From contig NC_081407.1 in assembly GCF_030272615.1 (NCBI RefSeq), forward strand, positions 317,032,456-317,096,455: a stretch of DNA of 64,000 bases, written 5' to 3'. The stretch comes from Cryptomeria japonica (lineage: Eukaryota; Streptophyta; Pinopsida; Cupressales; Cupressaceae). The notes under the pieces were generated by a model, which was not told where the DNA came from, did no database searches, and saw nothing but the letters and a program-made list of their open reading frames with translations. The translations under genes were made by a program, and so were the position numbers. This document shows positions 46,892-58,292 of the stretch, piece by piece; positions within the stretch are counted from its first letter, which is position 1; each line of letters begins with the position of its first letter.

Positions 46892-49800
46892 TGTAAGGCC
46901 TTGCCTAGAAACCCTAGGGAAAACAACATTCTAGAAAAAGAGCGATTTTTTTTTTAAACATTTAAAAGAACTCTTTGAACATTAAAAGAATAAGATTAAG
47001 TTAATTTGCACATGCGGAAGACAACTACTAATTTTTCCCCTAAGGTTTACTGAACATGGTTACTTATCTAATCATGCATCATTTAAGGAAATATTCAAAT
47101 CAAAGGTAACTTTTATTACATACAAGAACTTAAGCATAATAACAGTTAAAGTGCGATATCCATTTATGTAATAGAAGCATTAAACTACATTGCATAAAAT
47201 ACATTCTCTAAAGCTTCATTCATATAATACTCAAATGCATAGATTATTACAACATACTAATAATGAATGATAAATGTGTTTAAGTTACATAAGACCAATG
47301 TTTCCAATAACTGATAATAAATACCACGAACTAAGTCTCATTTCATATGCATCAAGATTCCATCATGAATACATCATAGATACATCATAATTACATCAAG
47401 ATTACATCATTGCCATGAAGGCATGTACATACATAGGTTACAACTAAAACACATAAGTACAATGGACCGATATATAAAGTCTCCATCCAAAAACACTGAG
47501 CTGACCAAAACCATGAGAGAAAGCTGGAACAAAATGAAGTCATCTATGCAAGACTGGTTCAAAATCCCCAATGGAAGAAAAATCACTACCACCCAACCAT
47601 GTGGACCAAAAAAGACCATCCCACTGTGCTAGGAGATAGACATAAGGCCCTCAAGAAAACAACAGAGATAAACATCACATGGTTTGAAAACACACTTTCA
47701 CCGAGTAAAGTCACAAACATGGAACACAAAGATAAAAATCCAAACATAGATGCTCTAGAGGCTGCAACCATAGAGGCAAGACACCAGTGCACACAAGGGA
47801 AGAGTGTCATCACATAGCTTGATATGGGTTATCCTGGCAGGTTTCCATAGGCCCTGAACCCCATCCTGGGTTATTCTAGTAGCCTCTCCTGACTCCCGAC
47901 CCCAATCCAAGACTCATGCAAACCTAAAAAACCTTTCATGAGAACAAGGTGGTTGGTTTTGCCATTCCAGGCCTTCGACATCTCATCCTGATCCTAGATG
48001 AGCACTCAAGCCATGAGCAAGGCATCCATTATCTTGAATATTGTGTATAAAACCCAACCCCCCTAGTTCATTAATTAGGTTATCACTTATTAAGGAAACT
48101 TCCAATGGGTTATCTTGACAACCACTTTGGGCCCCGACCCCCACTTGGAAGCCACTCCCCCTTATGACATAAACATACTCAAACCAACCATCATAAAATA
48201 ATCTCATAATAGGATCAGAAGCACCATCAACCATAAATTGAGTTTCAACCAAAGTATGGAATTTACATCGCATCCCAACCACATTAACATCATATACAAA
48301 AGCTTCCATTAAAGAGACCAACATATCTTAATCCCAAAAGAGAGTAATCATATAATACCAAGAGATTGATAAGCCATCACAACTTCCATAAATAAAGCCC
48401 GACAAAAATCCAAACATAATAGCACTGATAACAGAAATTGAGCTCAAGATCAACAACCTTTGGAGTTTCCAAGACATACGGCCAAGACCACGAGAAGGAC
48501 ACAAAACCCTAACACTCGACAGTTTAGGTTACAAAAGCATCAAAGATCAAGAGTTTGGTTTGATTAAACATCAAAACGAAACCAAAACCAAAAGTATTAA
48601 CACCAAGGCATCAAGAGTTTCACTGATAACACTTACACATCAGCTAACTATCACAAAACCACTTGAAAGGAAATGACGAGTACTGACATACAAACACACT
48701 TCAAAACTAAGACAACATAAAAAAAATAATACAAGTCTATTTTGATTGAAATCATAATCTTGCTTAATATAACATTTAAATACCAATAAAATGCACATTC
48801 CCATTTTAGAACCATATTCCAATATTTTTCCCCAAACAAATAATTTCACCCAATATTTAAAAATTCCAACCTATTAATTCACCAAGAACAAATATATATT
48901 TAAACAAAAATAAACATACAAATGTTGATATTTATCTACACAAATAACCAACATAACATCCAAATGTATATATTTATCTCAACATCTTACCATCATATAT
49001 ATATTCATTTACAAATTTCCAGGATATTAGATAACAACAAATTAAATTAAGTAATTATACCAAAATTTTTCATACAAATATATACTTAAATATACACTCA
49101 TATATAATATAAACTAATTCCGTTAACACCCAATAGAATATAAATAAATCTCATTGAAACTAATTTAAACATAAAATAATTTAATTTCATAACCAAAATA
49201 GATAAATCTTTATATCTTAAAAAACCAAATTAAACAACATAATAAAATTTAATTACTCAAAAAAAAATCATTAATTTCTCTACAACGACAAAGAGGGTAC
49301 ATGACAGAGGTGTGGTACCATCTCCCACATTGGGGTTGGAAACTCCCCACCCACGTGGTGGAGAAGCCTCCCCACTCACGTGGAGGAGAGCCTCCCCACG
49401 ATGAGTGGATAGAGGTTCCTCACACGGTGTGGGTACGGCCACATGCCTCCTCCCCACACAACAACATCAATAATAATAATAAGAAATGTCGCAAATCAAG
49501 AAATATAAATTAATTTTCATTTTAACAAATTCATATATTTTTTAAAGGAATTTCTAAATTTAAATACTGTAAAGCAAATTTTACAGAGAATTGAAAGCAA
49601 AAATAAACAAAATTTATAATGAAAATAATAAATTCAATCTCACATATAAATCTTCCAAACACAATTTCATAAACTGGTTTTACAGAAAACAAAATTTACC
49701 CAAGCACTTATAAACAAAAATATAAACTTAAAATTCCAAAGTGATAGATTTGAAACCCCCAGAGCATTATTTTTCAATTGAAATCAATATAATCAATACA

Positions 49801-51454
49801 AAATTTCCAAAGATTTTTATCTGACAATTAATAATTTTTCATAAAATAATTTTTTTTTACAAAGAATTCAAATGAAATCAAAAGCCATAAAGGAATTTAA
49901 ATCCCTACCTTTGAACACTATCCTAGAAGATTATTTGCACGAAAGCTTCAAAATCTCGAGCACACGACAACACACCAACAATCCCGCCCCCCCCAAAAAA
50001 ACCCCAAACTTCAACCTCTGTAAAATTTTTCCTTCTCTAGAACTTCCTCTCAAAAATCCAGATTAGAAACAACCCCCATATTCTGGAAATTTTCAGAATA
50101 TGAAAGGGTTTCCCAAAGATCTTTCCGGGAAAAATGAAAATTTCCCAAAAACATACGCAAAACACCAAAGATCCCCAAAAAAATCACCTTTCTAAATTTT
50201 TAATGAGTTAATAATAAATTTCATTAAATTTATTTAATAACTAATTTATTCCATCTTTCTAAATTTTTAATGAGCTAATAATAAATTTCATTAAATTTAT
50301 TTAATAACTAATTTATTCCATCTTTCTAATAATAACTTAATTTATTAACCAATAAGCTTTTATTTTAATTTTTTATAATAAAATTTATTTCATAAATAAT
50401 AAATTTAATTTATTCACAACCTTTCTATGTATTATCGAGCAAGGATCTGAGTTTTTCTTTCTAGTTCTTTTCTTCGGGAGCTCTTTGAATCAACTTTTTT
50501 AAAGAAATATATAAATAAAATATATTAAGTGGCACTGCCACCTTTTAAAAAACAAAACAAAACAAAAACTTAATTTATAAATAATGAAGCTTTTATTTAC
50601 ATTATATAAATAAAGCACTATCATTAGTTTATTCAATAATATTACTTTATTAATTAGAGATAAAAAGATAAAGATATTATTGTTGCAATACATAAATTCA
50701 TATATATATATATATATATAAATAATTTATTGCTCTCAAGAATTAAATAAACTAAACATCAACAAGAATAAAAATTTATAATGAATCAATAATTATAAAT
50801 TACCAACATAACACATGGTAAACACAAACTCAACACCTAAGAGACACATACAACATATCAAAGACATCGAACAATTGACTATGTGGCATTTCGAGCAGAT
50901 TGACAAAAGATAGGAGATAATGCTCTAAAATCGAGCAAGGCAAGGGTGACATTGATGGGCCTTATGACTATCTCCACAATTTCCATCGAGATAATGTAGG
51001 CACGCTTAGTTCTGTAAAGCTAGGTGGAGTAGATGCCTTGTACCTGCAATCCTGCATCACCGAGAAAACATACATACATATATTCAACATTTACAGGCAC
51101 ATCGGTGGAGGAGAGTCGTGACATTTTTTGTCTCTCTGAAGTGAGTGACGGAAGATCATCCCCTCACACCCCATACAGACTCATACACACACATGAAAAT
51201 GAACACATGATATATCTCATACATAAATTAAATATGTTAGTCTATGGTCAGTACATAAGCATATAGTCCAACATTTAAACATCCATAAAGATATAATGCA
51301 TAATCGACATCTATTTAATCCAAACATCATAGCATAGTGTCATGACTAAAGTAAGATCACAATATAGAGTATCATCCAACTACAAAAATAACAAAAAAAG
51401 TCGACCAAAGTCAAACTAGGTAAAATAGAGTTTGATCAAGGGAGAGGCATTACA
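46892..51454. mobile_element. L: 4.56-kb non-coding TG...CA element with target duplication CTTCA
   Basis: It runs from TGTAAGGCCTTGCC to GGGAGAGGCATTACA, flanked by CTTCA at 46887-46891 and 51455-51459. I find no gag, pol, primer-binding site or clear LTR pair. Composition is AT-rich except a GC-rich block at about 49300-49450 with CCCACGTGG-type boxes. The ends are partly inverted (11 of 14 positions agree between the two ends read inward). The 5-bp duplication suggests an LTR-type integrase; a large non-coding retroelement is the best guess. Confidence 0.65.
50191..50324. repeat. 67-bp tandem duplication inside element L
   Basis: TCTAAATTTTTAATGAG starts at 50191 and 50258; the two units differ by one T/C change. 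The start of a third unit is visible at 50325. Confidence 0.9.
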
Positions 51455-51600
51455 CTTCACACATTTTATTTACCGATGCATACACCTTAATTACTGGAAA
51501 TAAATAATGGTCTACCAGACCCATAGGTACAGACCCATAAGCACAAAAATCCAAGAAAAGTAACTCTTAACTCCAAGATACAGATACCACACATTACACA
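51455..51600. other. unassigned sequence between L and F
   Basis: It contains the right CTTCA copy and then unremarkable sequence. No gene seen. Confidence 0.5.
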
Positions 51601-52834
51601 TGTTGGCCATTTGGAGGAATTGATTATGTGTTGCATTGATGTTTTGTCATTGATGCCAACACTAGCTGTTTGGATGCTTTACTGACACCCTTTTGGTCCT
51701 GGTAGGTTGAGTAGTTTCTAGTTGGTTTAGATCCAACATGATCCGGTATGGTTTGGTTATGGAATTGGCTTTTTCATGATACTCGTCTTCATATTCAGTA
51801 AGTTGGTTTTGGTCTAGTGATCGGATACTATCCTGTTTGCTTGGAAGCTTGGCTTGTGGTTCCGACGAGGGTTTCACCAACATAGATTTAGATGAAGATA
51901 TTTGATGATATGCATAAGTGGAGTTGGTGCAACTTCTGGTGGAGATTCAGGATGCTATTGGTGATCATGTTCGAGACTTGGCGGATGGAGATCATTGCTT
52001 TAGCATGTGGACCTATATTGGGTCCTAGTTGATCTAGGTTATGGACCGACTTAATATAACGTGTGGATTGGACCTCTCGATGTGTTTCCGAGATGTCTTA
52101 TGTGTTGGATATTATTTGTTTGGTCTAAGGATGACATTTTTTATAATTATGTAGTTGGTTTATTGTCTGGTGGCCGACTTGATTGTTTATGGTCAAGGGT
52201 TTGTATATATATGATGTAAGATCTAATTGTAGATCATTAATCATGGGATAGGATAAGGAATGAGATATGGATATGTAATGTGTGAATAATGTAATATCAT
52301 TCAAGCAGAGGATTTGATCGATCATTAGAGATCGAATTGGGTTTATGTAAGAGGATTTAGTCCTTCGTTATAGAGCTTAACTGGAATTGTACTCAGGCAT
52401 AGCATATGCTATGTTTGCAGTTTAAACACTTCTCTGGATTGTAGTCTAGATTTATATATACACAGTGAGACTCCTTTTGTGATGAGTAGTGTGCTCTAGG
52501 ATGTTGGCCTTCCTACAACTATAGGCCCCTCAATTGTAATTCACATACTTACTGTAGAAGTATTATTTGACTGTGGGTAGGCTTCCCACCATGGTTTTTC
52601 CCTTTACCAGGTTTTCCACGTATAAATCTTGGTGTCATGTGGATGGTATTTATTCTGTGATTATTATATATTCTTAATTGGTTTAACTTCTATTCCGGTA
52701 TTTGGTTTAAGCATTCTGGTATTAATGTTTTGGGTTCTGCTATTAAAGTTTTAATTGCTAAATGTTCTGGTAATCTGTGACAACTGATTCATGCCCCCTC
52801 TCAGTTGTCTTTCAGTTATTTGAACTGTCTAACA
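51601..52834 (+). repeat. F 5' LTR (1234 bp), Ty1/copia
   Basis: TGTTGGCCATTTGGAGG to TTTGAACTGTCTAACA. The copia LTR blocks GGTTTTTCCCTTTACCAGG and TCCACGTATAAATCTTGG are present. It is followed by the primer site. Confidence 0.87.
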
Positions 52835-52836
52835 AT

Positions 52837-52848
52837 TGGTATCAGAGC
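52837..52848 (+). other. F primer-binding site
   Basis: TGGTATCAGAGC, a perfect match to the initiator tRNA-Met site, two bases from the LTR. Confidence 0.9.
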
Positions 52849-52892
52849 TTTGGTCCTCTCTAGAGAAACCTTAACCACTTGCGGAAGATCCT

Positions 52893-53830
52893 ATGGTGAC
52901 TAACAGTTCAAGTTCATCTAGTTCATCTGGAGCTATCTTTTGAAGAGATATTCCTAGGCTTGATGGAACAAATTACATAGTATGGAAGATTCGGATGGAG
53001 ACTCATCTGAGATGTCTTGGCAAGGAGATTTGGGAGATCACACAGAATGGTGTTACACCTCATAATCCAGCATCTGGAAATCCTCCTCCGAAAAACTTGG
53101 ATAAGGAGCTTGAGAATGATTGTAGAGAAAGAGAAGCCCTCTTGTGTACACTTTCTGATCAACAAATAATGTGATTAACTGACAAATCATCTGGAAAGGC
53201 TATATGGGATAAGCTGGAGACTCTTAATGAAGGTGACCCTATAGTGAAGACTGCTAAACTTGATGGTTATCAGGTGAGATATGAAAACCTGAAGATGGAA
53301 GAAGATGAAAGTATTACTACATTCACATAAAGGGTAAATGAGATTGTTATGGGAATTCAATGTTGTGGTGGAACTTTGAGTGAAGATAAAATTGTTTCTA
53401 AAGTTCTGAGAGCCCTACCACTAGCTTACAAGATGAAGGATATTGCTATTAATGAGTTGAGAACAATGGCTAATACATCTATCAACAAAGATACCTTGGT
53501 TGGGAAATTATCTACTTTTGAGCTTGAAGAATTTGGACCATGTGGAGCTATGAAGACTGAATCTGTTTTTCATGCATCTTCATCAGCAACTGGTAAGCAA
53601 GATTGGAAAGCTTTATATGCAAAGGAATTGGATGATATGAAGAGAGAAGATGATGAGTTTGAGCAACTTGATGCACTATTTTCTAGAAGAGTACCTAAAG
53701 GACTGGTAGGAAGTAAGTATGAAGGAAAAGAACCTTTTAAATGTTTTGCATGTAATAAGATTAGTCATTTTGCATCTAGATGTCCTAAAGGAATTCAAGA
53801 TTTGAAGAAAGAGTTAGAAGATCTTTTAAG
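52893..53830 (+). pseudogene. F gag (UBN2-type) with a CCHC knuckle
   Basis: It starts MVTNSSSSSS at 52893. Stops lie near 52941, 53172 and 53328 in an otherwise readable frame: RDIPRLDGTNYIVWKIRMET and the LDGYQVRYENLKMEED region are typical of copia gag. From 53349 the frame is open to the knuckle CFACNKISHFASRC (near 53744). It ends in a frame change near 53825. Confidence 0.85.
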
Positions 53831-54140
53831 CCTAACCTTGGATATCAGAACAAGTATAAGTATAGGAAAAGCAAAGACAAATCATGCCACATAGCGGATG
53901 AGGAAGGTATTACTGATTTTGATGATGAACTGGCAGAAGACTCTACTAGTGGTTCCAACAATGGAAAGGAATGGGTGTTCTTGGCTATCAAGGAAGATGT
54001 TCCGGCACTGGAAGTGAATGTACCTAAAGAGAAGGCAATTGCTGCTAAAATTGAAGACAAGGATGAATGGGTGATTGACAATGGTTGTTCACATCATATG
54101 ACTGGAGACAAAGGGAAGTTTTTATCTTTTGCAAGAATAT
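53826..54140 (+). pseudogene. F protease region
   Basis: In the shifted frame the sequence reads ADEEGITDFDDELAED and then VIDNGCSHHMTGDKGKF (near 54073). The usual copia motif is D-S-G-[AC]-[ST]-x-H; here the Ser is Asn. The frame is lost at about 54140. Confidence 0.8.
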
Positions 54141-55179
54141 GATGGCGGTCTGGTTAGATTTGGAGATGACAAAGCATGTATGATCAAAGGAAAAGGAACT
54201 ATATCACTGGATGGTAAGAACAATATTGATAATGTTTATTATGTTGAAGGTTTGAGGCATAATATTTTGAGTGTAGGGCAATTGGTAGATAAGGGATTTC
54301 AATTACAGTTCAAGGATGGAAAATGCAAAATCATTAACAGATCAGGTTTGGAGATTGCAACCAATACACAGACAAAAGGTAATATATTTCATTTGAATTA
54401 TGGTGAGAAGACATGTTTGATTGCACAAATTGATGAGAGTTGGCTATGGCATAAGAGGCTGTGTCATGTAAATTTTGATTGCATTGTGAAGATCAGTTCA
54501 ACTAAGGCAGTTAGAGATATACCTAAGATTGTGAAGCCCTATAATCTGGTATGTAAAGAATGTCAAATGGGTAAACAGGTCAGAACCTGTTTTAGGAGTA
54601 TACAAGATAAATCTAATGATGTTCTTGATCTTATTCATACTGATTTGTGTGGCCCTGCAAGAGTTAAAAGTTTTCAAGGTGATAGATATTTCATGCTAAT
54701 CATTGATGATTATTTTAGAATGATGTGGGTTACTTTTCTAAAGGAAAAATCTGAAGCATTTGAAAAGTTTAAAATCTTTAAGGCTAAAGTGGAAACTGAG
54801 AAGATTAAATATTAAATATTTGAGGTCAAATCATGTTGGAGAATTCACATCCGGTGAGTTTAATAACTTTTGTGAGAAGCATGGTATAAGGAGACAATTT
54901 TCTGCTCCCCGAACACCTCAACACAATGGAGTTGTGAAAAGAAAGAACATAACTATCTTGGATACTACTATAACAATAATGATGAAAGCTATTCTACCTC
55001 ATATCTACTGGAGAGAAGCAGTAAGCACAATAGTTTATACATTCAATAGAGTACATATCAAAGGAGAAACTGGTAAGATACCTTATGAATTATGGTTTGG
55101 CAATACACCTAAAGTTAAGTATTTCAGAATCTTTGGTAGTAAATGTTATATCAGGAGAGATGATCTTGTATACACATAA
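54129..55179 (+). pseudogene. F integrase, catalytically dead and truncated
   Basis: GAG-pre-integrase segment (WLWHKRLCHVNFDCIVKISS, then CKECQMGKQ, 54450-54580) and integrase core. The first catalytic Asp is present (LIHTDLCGP). The second reads YLRSNHVGEFTS where an Asp is expected (D to N), and the Glu of NGVVERKN reads K (HNGVVKRKN). Both changes are G to A. A frame change lies near 54810. The domain stops at GSKCYIRRDDLVYT, where unrelated AT-rich LTR-like sequence begins; RT and RNase H are gone. Confidence 0.88.
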
Positions 55180-55691
55180 AAATGGCTATGAGTGATTAAA
55201 TAAATATTTTATATTTATTTAATATTTATTCTTCTATTAAATAGTTAATTTGAAAAGATTAATTTATTTAATTCATTTCATGTCTTTCTATTAATTAATT
55301 TAATTGAAATATTTTATTAATTAATTCATCTATCACATTCCTCAAAATTAATTAAATATCTAAATATTTAATTATTCTTCTCATCAATCAATTGAATATC
55401 TAATATTTAATTATTTCCTTCAATCATTTGAATATCTAATATTTAATGACTATTCTTCTATCCTATAGTTTCAAAATATTAAATAATTCTTAATTATTTA
55501 ATCTCTTTTCCAACTCATTCTTCCATTTCCACTTCATCTTCCCTTTGCCAACTCATTAATCATGTGGCTAAAGATATTAATATTTCTTAAATATTAATTC
55601 ATCATTTATCTCCAACCTCCAAATTTAATGAAATATTGTGTATGTACACATATTTCCTAACCTTCTTCTATATTCTCTCCAACATCCCTAC
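55180..55691 (+). repeat. K: AT-rich LTR-like sequence, left part
   Basis: Very AT-rich (TTAAATAAATATTTTATATT), starting at the point where F is cut. A 36-bp spaced repeat of GAATATCTAATATTTAA occurs at 55394 and 55430. It ends with CCTAC, the T-d target site, and continues at 63681. Its TATA box downstream suggests an LTR. The exact start is uncertain by about 10 bp. Confidence 0.5.
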
Positions 55692-56913
55692 TATAGTGTC
55701 GTAAAATTGTGACACTTGTAATTTCGACTGCATTTGGGTCTTCACGATGGCGGCGCAATGTTGAACCTGAATGGAGACCTCAAAACCTATTTACGACATC
55801 AAAAAATGCATCTTTCTGCACCTTGGCCTGATCCTCCTTGCACCCTACTGTCCCGAGAGGTGGGAGCATGGCACCAAGCGCCCTGGTCCCTCAAGACCAT
55901 GGCGCCTAGCGCCCTGGTCCTTGGCCCTATTTTGGGCCTGATCTCTTGTTGGGCATCGGGTCTTCAAGTTTGCAATTTGGAAAATAATGCTCCTAGGTCG
56001 GCCTAAGGTCAGAAAAATCAGTCTCCTAACCCTAATTGACAAGTATATAAACCACATTTTCCCTCCCAGAAAAGGGAGAGGAGAACATATGTGTGCAAGA
56101 GGCAGTATCGATAGGCAAACATTAAAACATTCAAGCATTCAAGCATTCCTTCAAGCAATTGAGCATTCTAGGTCTCCATTTAAGGCTAGGTGTTGCATTC
56201 AAGACAAGCATTTAACCATTGAAGAGGAGATCACCTACAACATATAACATACAACATCATTACACCTTCGCATGTAAGAATACAAACATTCTTACAACAA
56301 GGTATCAGTACTTGATTACATTACAAACTTTTACATTTACAACATTCTCATTTCTTGGTTAATTCCAAAACTGGGGTTTGACCTGAAGGCAAACCCCTAA
56401 TCCCTAACCCCCCAATCATCCACTCTTTTCTGTGTGTAGGTTGCAGGTACGTGGCTGTAATTGAAGACCTGGAATCCTTGTGCAGAGACGAACAAATCCC
56501 CCTTCGTTTCACGGATTTTTCGAAGGACCGTGTGCACTCCGAGCGCCATCGTCCCATCAACTTTCACTCAAACTTGCAGGACAGCATCATCTCGACATTT
56601 TACTGCTAATTTCAGGTCCGCAGCTTCATCCCATGTCCCTATTTCCGTCTACAAGCTAATCTTTCTTACTTTCACATACACTCCTAGTTCAATCCTTCTA
56701 TCTACATTCTTTACAAAGGAGGGTATCCTTGCTACCTCAACCCTTGAAACTCATCTAGAATTCAAGCTTGCATTGTGTGGGATTGGATCTTGTGAGTTTC
56801 TACCCCTCCTTTGAATGTAAAGTCTTTCCTAAGTGAAAACTGTCAACCCTAGTGACCTCCTTTCTCTCTCCTTGGAGTGGGGGAACACCTAGGGTTCGAT
56901 TTTCCGCTTTACA
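55692..56913 (+). repeat. T-d 5' LTR (1222 bp)
   Basis: It runs from TATAGTGTCGTAAAATTG (TG changed to TA) to CCGCTTTACA. It has a TATATAA box at 56044-56050, a U3 inverted repeat around GCGCCCTGGTC (55895-55919), the GGGGTTTG/CAAACCCC hairpin (56373-56397) and the GGACCGTGTGCAC block (56525-56537). It is 31 bp longer than the 3' LTR because of an extra copy of a CATGGCGCC..GCCCTGGTCC motif. Confidence 0.95.
56044..56050 (+). promoter_or_regulatory. T-d LTR TATA box
   Basis: TATATAA, repeated at 62806-62812 in the 3' LTR; comparable boxes occur at matching places in the T-a and T-b LTRs. Transcription would begin about 30 bp downstream. Confidence 0.6.
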
Positions 56914-56916
56914 TTT

Positions 56917-56929
56917 TGGTGAACCCGAC
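56917..56929 (+). other. T-d primer-binding site
   Basis: TGGTGAACCCGAC, three bases after the LTR; conserved in T-a, T-b and T-c with at most one change. It differs from the tRNA-Met site of the copia elements and D. The tRNA would need a tRNA set to identify. Confidence 0.8.
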
Positions 56930-58292
56930 ATGAACATCCTAATTTTGATTATTCATGGTTAGACCTGAAAAAAAAAAATTGGCTTCCTTAATTACGTTTC
57001 CATGTTTGATCTTTTGCAAATTTTAGAGGTTAATTGCATAAAAACCCTCAATTTTCTTTTTAGTAATTGAGCTTGTGAAATGTTTAATTGTTAATGCTTG
57101 TTTCAGATCTACCCTTCTATTGCAAATTGTCAATTCATATTTGTGCTTTAATTCTGAAAATTAAGTGGTTATGTGTCAAAACCCTAATTGTTAAAACCCT
57201 CTTGATTCAACCTTTGACCGATGATTTCACTGATCAGAACACCTCCAAATCGGCTGTAACTTTGGATTCCGCAACAAAATCATAATATCTCTCATCCCTG
57301 AAAATTTTGAAAAAAGTTGCGAGGACCGTGTGCACCCTGAGCGCCATTGTCCCTGACATTTTTTCCAAAATTTCGGGAGCTAGATCTTAATGTATTTTTC
57401 TGCTAGAATCCAGAATCTTGGCTGATTTCATCAATTCTAACACTTTCAAAATTAAAGTCAAAGTTGGTCTAGTGATTGCTTGGATTAAGGCTTCTAATCA
57501 TTCAAAAATTGTTGAAATTGAAATTTTGTGTTAAAATTGTATTTCTTACTATCCTAAATCTGAAAAGTGTGTTGGCATTCATTCGAAGTTTCAGTGCTTT
57601 ATTCAAATTTTTGCAGTTTGTGACTTTTGAAATTAAGTGTTTAATTGCAACAACTTTGATTTCCGCTTCCAAAATTGAATTTTGTGTGAAATTGAGCCAA
57701 CTGTTAAATTTCAAAGCTTGCATTGCTCTTAGTATTCCCTCTAAAATCATAAAATTCAAAATTTCAGTTTCCCTTTTTTTTTCAAAATTCAAATTTTGCA
57801 TTTTTCGACAATCTTAGTAGGGTTCAATTTTGAGATTGCAACTTTAATTTGGCCTATCTACAGATTGTAAAATCACTCAATTTTTTCATATTAGCTTTAA
57901 AATCATCATAACTTTCATCCCTAAAAATTTTGAAAAAAGTTGCGAGGACCGTGTGCACTCCGTTCGCCACGGTCCTCGACTTTTTTTCCAAAATTTTGGG
58001 AGATTGTCATGATTGCATTTAACAGCTTAAATCTAGGAGATTGGCTGATTTTAGTGAAATTTTCTACCTCTAAATTCGAAAATAAATTCAAAATTCAAAA
58101 TTTCAATTTTCAAGATAACAATTAAAATTAAGTGCTACCCCCTTGGCCCTAATTTTCAATTGTGCCTACCTTTCTTGGAAGTCGTGTTTCCCTCTTCTTT
58201 CACAAAGTTCAAATTGGATAATCATTATCTCATTGCTCAATTTTGCCAACTTTATTTTTCAAAATTCAAAATCTTCTCTCTCTCTCTAGTGC
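56930..58292 (+). other. T-d leader with two long hairpins
   Basis: No ORF of note. Hairpin 1 spans about 57296-57379 and hairpin 2 about 57919-58000. In hairpin 2 the arms GCGAGGACCGTG (57942-57953) and CACGGTCCTCGAC (57968-57980) pair, and the flanking AAAATTTTGAAAAAAG pairs with CTTTTTTTCCAAAATTTT, for a stem of about 30 bp with few bulges. The loop starts with TGCACTCC. The GAGGACCGTGTGCAC block also occurs in the LTR, giving three copies in the 5' part of the RNA. Confidence 0.7.

Noticed and set aside
47983-48324. 113-aa minus ORF in element L
   Set aside because: No motif, no neighbouring coding signal, and length compatible with chance in non-coding DNA.
55734-56138. ORFs inside the T-d LTRs (also 62509-63009)
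   Set aside because: They lie in LTR sequence spanning the promoter, occur on both strands, and change between the two LTRs.
57476-57817. 113-aa ORF in the T-d leader
   Set aside because: AT-rich leader translation (Phe/Lys/Leu-rich), not preserved in T-c.
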